A stretch of DNA of 64,000 bases, from contig NC_022438.1 in the NCBI RefSeq assembly GCF_000470775.1, forward strand, positions 1,178,001 through 1,242,000, given 5' to 3'. Under the pieces are notes generated by a model. The model had not been told where the DNA came from. It saw only the letters and a list, made by a program, of their open reading frames with translations, and searched no databases. This document shows positions 59,367 to 64,000 of this stretch, piece by piece; within the stretch, counting starts at the first letter, position 1; each line of letters starts with the position of its first letter. The position numbers and the translations under genes were made by a program. Source of the DNA: Leifsonia xyli subsp. cynodontis DSM 46306 (lineage in GTDB: Bacteria > Actinomycetota > Actinomycetes > Actinomycetales > Microbacteriaceae).

Positions 59367-60200
59367 GTGCAGATCCACCGTGTCACCGACCTCCATGCCG
59401 ACGGCTTGGCCGACTACTATCGCCTGACCGATGTGGCCCTCCGTCGGGTCAGCGAACCCGAGGGCGGTCTCTACATCGCCGAATCGACGAAAGTCATCGC
59501 CCGCGCCCTGGCCGCCGGCCACCGCCCGCGCTCGGTTCTGCTCCAGGAGCGGTGGCTGCCCGATGTGGAGCCGCTGCTCGCGCCGTTTCCGGAGGTGCCG
59601 GTCTTCGTGGGCGAGGCGGCGGCGCTGCAGACACTCACCGGCTACCACCTCCACCGCGGGGCGCTGGCGGCCATGCACCGTCCGGCCTTGCCGGACCCGG
59701 TGGGGCTGCTGAGGGACGCGCGGCGGATCGTGGTGCTGGAGGACATCGTCGACCACACGAACGTCGGGGCGATCTTCCGCAGTGTCGCAGGGCTCGGAGC
59801 CGATGCTGTGCTCGTCAGCCCGCGCTGCGCCGATCCGCTCTATCGGCGGAGTGTGCGGGTCAGCATGGGCACGGTGCTGCAAGTTCCGTGGACGCGCATC
59901 CCCGAGTGGGACGAAGCGGCGCCGCTCCTGCGCGACGCCGGTTTCGAGATCGCGGCGCTGGCGCTGGCGGACGAGGCCGTCGCACTGGACGAGTACGCCG
60001 CGGTCCCTCCCGAACGGGTGGCGATGGTGCTGGGCTCGGAGGGCGACGGGTTGAGCCGGAGAGCGCTGGCCGCGGCGGATCGCCTCGTCGCCATCCCGAT
60101 GCTGCACGGGGTGGATTCGCTCAATGTGGCCTCGGCCAGCGCGGTGGCGCTGTGGGCGCTGCGGGCGCGTTCTCAGGATCGCGGAGCCGACGGCGCCTAG
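59367..60200 (+). CDS. TrmH/SpoU-family RNA 2'-O-methyltransferase
   Basis: A 277-residue SPOUT methyltransferase acting on rRNA or tRNA ribose. The three family motifs are visible: VLEDIVDHTNVGAIFRSVAG (motif 1), MVLGSEGDGLSRR (motif 2) and PMLHGVDSLNVASASAVAL (motif 3). An N-terminal substrate-binding domain (about 1-110) is present. GTG 59367 has a CAATCT box six bases upstream, a weak version of the leaderless pattern. The exact target base is not known. Confidence 0.9.
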   Translation: MQIHRVTDLHADGLADYYRLTDVALRRVSEPEGGLYIAESTKVIARALAAGHRPRSVLLQERWLPDVEPLLAPFPEVPVFVGEAAALQTLTGYHLHRGALAAMHRPALPDPVGLLRDARRIVVLEDIVDHTNVGAIFRSVAGLGADAVLVSPRCADPLYRRSVRVSMGTVLQVPWTRIPEWDEAAPLLRDAGFEIAALALADEAVALDEYAAVPPERVAMVLGSEGDGLSRRALAAADRLVAIPMLHGVDSLNVASASAVALWALRARSQDRGADGA

Positions 60201-60203
60201 AAT
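60198..60203 (+). promoter_or_regulatory. Leaderless -10 box of the carboxypeptidase gene, nested on the methyltransferase stop
   Basis: TAGAAT, seven bases, then ATG at 60211. The TAG is also the stop codon of the methyltransferase gene. Confidence 0.6.
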
Positions 60204-60210
60204 CGCCACA

Positions 60211-61470
60211 ATGTCTCCGCAAGTCCCCGTCGATCCATCGCGCCGCTCGACCCGCCGGCAGATCTACCGTCGCCGGCGGATCGCTGTGTTCGGCGGCGGG
60301 GGCGCTCTGCTGTCTGTGCTCCTGTACCTGTTCGGCTCCCTGATCGCCCCGGTGCCGGCGACGGCCGCGGTGGTCGAGCCCCAGCAGGCGCTCACGGAGC
60401 CCGCGGCGCAGCTGGTGTGGCCGGGGTACGGGTCGGCGGCGATCGCCGCGCCGGGCTATCCCGGGGCGACCGCATCCGACGGCAGCGACGCGAGCCTGCC
60501 GATCGCGAGCATCACCAAGACGATCACGGCGCTGGTCGTGCTCGAGAAGAGGCCGCTCGGCGGCAGCGAGCAGGGGCCGGAGATCTCCTTCACGCAGAAG
60601 GACGTCGACATCTGGAACCAGGTCGTCGGTGAGGGCGGCTCCTGGGCGCCGGTCAAGGCGGGGACCTCGATGACGGAGAAAGAGGCCCTCACCGCGATGC
60701 TTCTGCCGTCGGCCAACAACTATGCGATCTCGCTCGCGAACTGGGCTTTCGGTTCGACCGGGGCGTATGTCTCGGCGGCCAACGACTGGCTCGGAAAGGA
60801 GGGCTTCTCCGGCACGAAGATCACCAGCCCAGACGGGCTGGACCCGGGCAACGTCAGCACCACGAAAGATCTCATCGGCATCGGGAAGCTCGTCCTCGAC
60901 TCGCCCGCGCTGTCCTCGATCGTCTCGCAGAAGACGGCGACGCTGCCGGGCGCCGGCGACCAGGACAACACGAATTCGCTGCTTGGCATCGAGGGCGTCG
61001 ACGGTATCAAGACCGGCAGTACGGACGAGGCGGGGTTCTGCCTGCTGTTCTCGGCGGAGGTGCCGGTCGGCATGGTCACGGTACGTGTGCTCGGCGCGGT
61101 GCTCGGCGCGGACAGCCGCGACACCCTGTGGGCGGGCGTCGAGGGACTGCTGCGGAGCATGCGGGACGGTTTTCACGAGGTGGAGGCGGTGAGGGCCGGA
61201 CAGGTGTTCGGTTCGTACGACACGCCGTGGGGGGCGGGCTCCGATTTGGTCGCGACATCCGGGAAGACATTCGTCGTCTGGTCGGACACGCTAGTCCGGG
61301 TCCACCTGGAGACGCGGCCGCTGCGGTCCGGCTCCCGGGGCGACCTCCTCGGCCGGGTGACTTTCACGTTCAGCGGCAAGAGCGAGACCGTCGAGCTCGC
61401 GCTGGCGAGGGATGTGCCCGGTCCCGGCTTCGGCTGGCGGATCGCCCATCCCGGCGGGTTCGGCGCATGA
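60211..61470 (+). CDS. D-alanyl-D-alanine carboxypeptidase (penicillin-binding protein)
   Basis: A 419-residue serine peptidase of the PBP4/5-like S11 type that trims peptidoglycan peptides. An N-terminal membrane anchor or signal (FGGGGALLSVLLYLFGSLIA, about 27-46) exports it. The active site has SITK (Ser100, Lys103), SAN (167-169) and KTG (267-269). A C-terminal beta domain follows. UvrA2 begins 31 bases downstream. Confidence 0.92.
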   Translation: MSPQVPVDPSRRSTRRQIYRRRRIAVFGGGGALLSVLLYLFGSLIAPVPATAAVVEPQQALTEPAAQLVWPGYGSAAIAAPGYPGATASDGSDASLPIASITKTITALVVLEKRPLGGSEQGPEISFTQKDVDIWNQVVGEGGSWAPVKAGTSMTEKEALTAMLLPSANNYAISLANWAFGSTGAYVSAANDWLGKEGFSGTKITSPDGLDPGNVSTTKDLIGIGKLVLDSPALSSIVSQKTATLPGAGDQDNTNSLLGIEGVDGIKTGSTDEAGFCLLFSAEVPVGMVTVRVLGAVLGADSRDTLWAGVEGLLRSMRDGFHEVEAVRAGQVFGSYDTPWGAGSDLVATSGKTFVVWSDTLVRVHLETRPLRSGSRGDLLGRVTFTFSGKSETVELALARDVPGPGFGWRIAHPGGFGA

Positions 61471-61501
61471 GGGACAGTGCCCCGGCGACAGTGAGGACAG
61501 G

Positions 61502-63874
61502 ATGACCGCCATACCGGACAGCCACGATCGGATCCGCGTCCACGGCGCGCGAGCGAACAACCTGAAAGACGTGAGCGTCGAGCTCCCGAAGCGCCGGCTC
61601 ACGGTCTTCACCGGGGTTTCCGGCTCCGGCAAGAGCTCGCTCGTGTTCGGCACGATCGCCGCCGAGTCGCAGCGGCTCATCAACGAGACGTACAGCTCTT
61701 TCGTCCAGGGCTTCATGCCCTCCCTCGCGCGCCCCGATGTGGACGTGCTGGAAGGGCTCACCACGGCCATCCTCGTCGACCAGGAGCGGATGGGCGCGAA
61801 CTCGCGCTCGACCGTCGGGACCGTGACGGACGCGAACGCGATGCTCCGCATCCTGTTCAGCCGGCTCGGATCGCCGCAGATCGGGTCGCCCCAGGCGTTC
61901 TCGTTCAACATCCCGACGGTGACGGGCAAGGGCGCCATCACGATCGAGCGCGCCGGCACGGTCGGAAAGCCCGGCAAGACGGTCGAGCGGCGCACGTTCA
62001 GCCAGACGGGCGGCATGTGCCCGCGCTGCGAGGGGATGGGCTCGGTCACCGACATCGATCTGACTCAGATCTACGACGAGACCAAGTCCCTCGCCCAGGG
62101 CGCGATCACGGTGCCCGGGTACACCGCGGAGGGCTGGTCGGTGCGGATGTTCAGCGAGTCCGGGTTCCTCGACCCCGAGAAGCGGATCGCCGATTACAGC
62201 GAGGAGGAGCGAGCGGACTTCCTGTACAAGGAGCCGGTCAAAGTCAAGATCAGCGGTATCAACATGACCTATGAGGGTCTGGTGCCGCGCGTGCAGAAGT
62301 CGATGCTGTCGAAGGACCCCGAGGCGATGCAGCCGCATATCCGCGCATTCGTGGAGCGGGCCGTCACCTACACCGCCTGCCCGGACTGCGGCGGGACGCG
62401 GCTCAACGAGGGCGCGCGGTCGTCCACGATCGCCGGGATCAGCATCGCCGACGCCTGCGCCATGCAGATCAGCGACCTCGCGCAGTGGATGCGGGACCTC
62501 GACGAGGAGAGTGTGGCTCCACTGCTGGCGAACCTGCGCGGAACGCTGGACTCCTTCGTGGAGATCGGGCTCGGCTATCTCTCCCTCGATCGGCCCTCGG
62601 GCACGCTCTCCGGCGGGGAGGCACAGCGCGCGAAGATGATCCGTCACCTGGGGTCGTCGCTCACGGATGTCACCTATGTCTTCGACGAGCCGACGATCGG
62701 GCTGCACCCGCACGACATCCAGCGCATGAACGCTCTGTTGCAGCAGCTGCGCGACAAGGGCAATACCGTGCTCGTCGTGGAGCACAAACCGGAGGCGATC
62801 GCGATCGCCGACCACATCGTGGACATCGCGGACCGGGCGCGGGCGCCGCCGGGGGCACCGTCGTCTTCGAGGGGACGGTCGACGGGCTGCGCGCGAGCGG
62901 CACGCTCACCGGCCGGCACTTGGACGATCGTACCCGGGTGAAGGAGACGGTGCGGAAGCCGACAGGGACGCTGCAGGTGCGCGGCGCCGCATCGCACAAC
63001 CTGAAGGACGTGGATGTCGACATTCCGCTCGGCGCTCTCGTGGTGGTCACCGGTGTCGCGGGCTCCGGCAAGAGCTCGCTCATCCACGGCTCGGTCGCTC
63101 CGCGCGAGGGCGTGGTCTCCATCGACCAGGCCGGCATCAAGGGATCGCGGCGGAGCAATCCGGCGACCTACACCGGACTGCTGGAACCGATCCGGAAGGC
63201 GTTCGCGAAAGAGAACGGCGTGAAGCCCGCGCTGTTCTCGGCGAATTCGGAGGGCGCCTGCCCGAATTGCAACGGCGCCGGTGTCGTCTACACGGACCTC
63301 GGCGTCATGGCGGGCGTCTCCACCGTCTGCGAGGTCTGCGAGGGCAAGCGCTTCGAGCAGTCGGTGCTCGACTACAGGCTCGGGGGCAAGGACATCAGCG
63401 AAGTTCTCGGGATGTCCGTGCGTGACGCCGAAGCGGTTCTTCGGAGACGGGGAGGCCCGGCTTCCGGCCGCGCACGCCATCCTGGACCGGCTGGTGGATG
63501 TCGGCCTCGGCTACCTCACCATCGGTCAGCCCCTCACGACCCTGTCGGGAGGGGAGCGGCAGCGGCTGAAGCTGGCGACGCACCTGGCGGAGAAGGGCGG
63601 CGTGTACGTCCTGGACGAGCCGACGACCGGGCTGCACCTGGCGGATGTCGAACAGCTGCTCGGCCTGCTCGACCGGTTGGTCGAGTCCGGCAAGTCGGTG
63701 ATCGTGATCGAGCACCACCAGGCTGTGATGGCGCACGCCGACTGGATCATCGATCTGGGTCCGGGGGCGGGGCATGACGGCGGCCGCGTCGTGTTCGAGG
63801 GGACGCCCGCGGAGCTGGCCGCGGCGCGCTCGACGCTGACCGGCGAGCATCTGGCCGCGTACATCCGGCCATAG
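61502..63874 (+). pseudogene. UvrA paralogue (UvrA2-like), two frameshifts
   Basis: A second UvrA-type protein of about 790 codons, shorter than UvrA (968) because its DNA-binding insertions are reduced, as in UvrA2 and drug-resistance UvrA-like ATPases. The first ABC half is intact: [14 protein letters not shown], a CPRCEG zinc pair, and [11 protein letters not shown]. Near 62829 the expected VDIGPGAG is broken by two extra bases, and near 63436 a single extra G interrupts EAFFGDGEA. The second half still has GVAGSGKSS, CPNCNG/CEVCEG and LSGGERQRLKL. The two insertions total three bases, so the frame closes properly at 63874. Confidence 0.85.
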
Positions 63875-64000
63875 ACCTCCCCTTCCTCCTCTCCCTTCCC
63901 CCTCCCGCCCCCCGTAGGGCCTGACGGCCGCGGGGAATGGAGGAGTTCTCGCCGGTATCCGCGCGAATCTCCTCCCTTTCCGGACATTCGGTGCTTCCCA
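63875..64000. repeat. CTCCTCCGTTT-family palindrome at the right edge
   Basis: After the UvrA2 stop, imperfect arms 63934-63952 and 63961-63983 (AATGGAGGAGTT and AATCTCCTCCCTTTCCGG) form a hairpin with one bulge. The TCTCCTCCCTTTCCGG stretch is identical to part of the 37.7-kb repeat. A polypyrimidine run (63876-63911) precedes it. The window ends before the repeat is complete. Confidence 0.55.

Overview
The window is high-GC DNA with the gene order of an actinobacterium. Individual proteins (DUF885 hydrolase, FBP-type EF-G binding protein, DUF3099, Corynebacterium-type GlgA/GlgM) suggest the family Microbacteriaceae. Eight decayed genes, one defective IS30-like element and one apparently fresh IS481-like insertion fit a genome losing genes, such as Leifsonia xyli. 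That species assignment is inference from gene content and decay; no search was run.

Layout. 1-4.3 kb is a decayed, accessory-like stretch: a DMT transporter with an in-frame stop, a GNAT acetyltransferase with an internal deletion, an SGNH hydrolase, a secreted protein cut off from its signal peptide, and an IS30-family deletion derivative. 4.3-23.8 kb is a conserved block for translation, DNA repair and cell-cycle control: FBP protein, tRNA-Leu(CAA), pdtaR, thioesterase, polA, DUF885, rpsA, coaE, uvrB, a degenerate patch, uvrA, uvrC, rapZ, whiA and sodA. 23.9-36 kb holds central carbon metabolism: gap-pgk-tpiA-secG-rbpA on the plus strand, facing the pentose-phosphate operon tkt-tal-pgi-zwf-opcA-pgl on the minus strand. 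36-47 kb is respiration and Fe-S assembly: ctaB, a GNAT, ctaA, sufB-sufD-Rieske-sufC-sufT, an ABC-F ATPase, a coupled DUF3099/zinc-site/SURF1 cassette, and fabG with an IS481 element at its stop codon. 48-64 kb holds serB, divergent glgC/glgA, an orphan ABC ATPase, rpmE2, an exonuclease, treS, an alpha/beta hydrolase, a glycosyltransferase, a frameshifted histidine phosphatase, a sirtuin, an rRNA/tRNA methyltransferase, a D,D-carboxypeptidase and a twice-frameshifted UvrA paralogue.

How it works together. UvrA, UvrB and UvrC plus PolA supply nucleotide-excision repair, and uvrA has a near-consensus SOS box. The glycolytic and pentose-phosphate operons meet at a strong bidirectional hairpin. 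CtaA, CtaB and SURF1 serve cytochrome oxidase maturation. The Suf genes make Fe-S clusters. GlgC, GlgA/GlgM and TreS belong to glycogen, maltose-1-phosphate and trehalose metabolism.

Regulatory style. About a dozen genes have a TANNNT -10 hexamer placed 6-7 nt before the start codon, so their transcripts should be leaderless. In two cases the TAG of that hexamer is also the stop codon of the gene upstream. A family of palindromes built on CTCCTCCGTTT sits at gene ends, mostly between convergent genes. I saw no CRISPR array, restriction-modification system, prophage or toxin-antitoxin pair. The best candidates for something undescribed are the palindrome family and the SURF1-linked small zinc-site protein.
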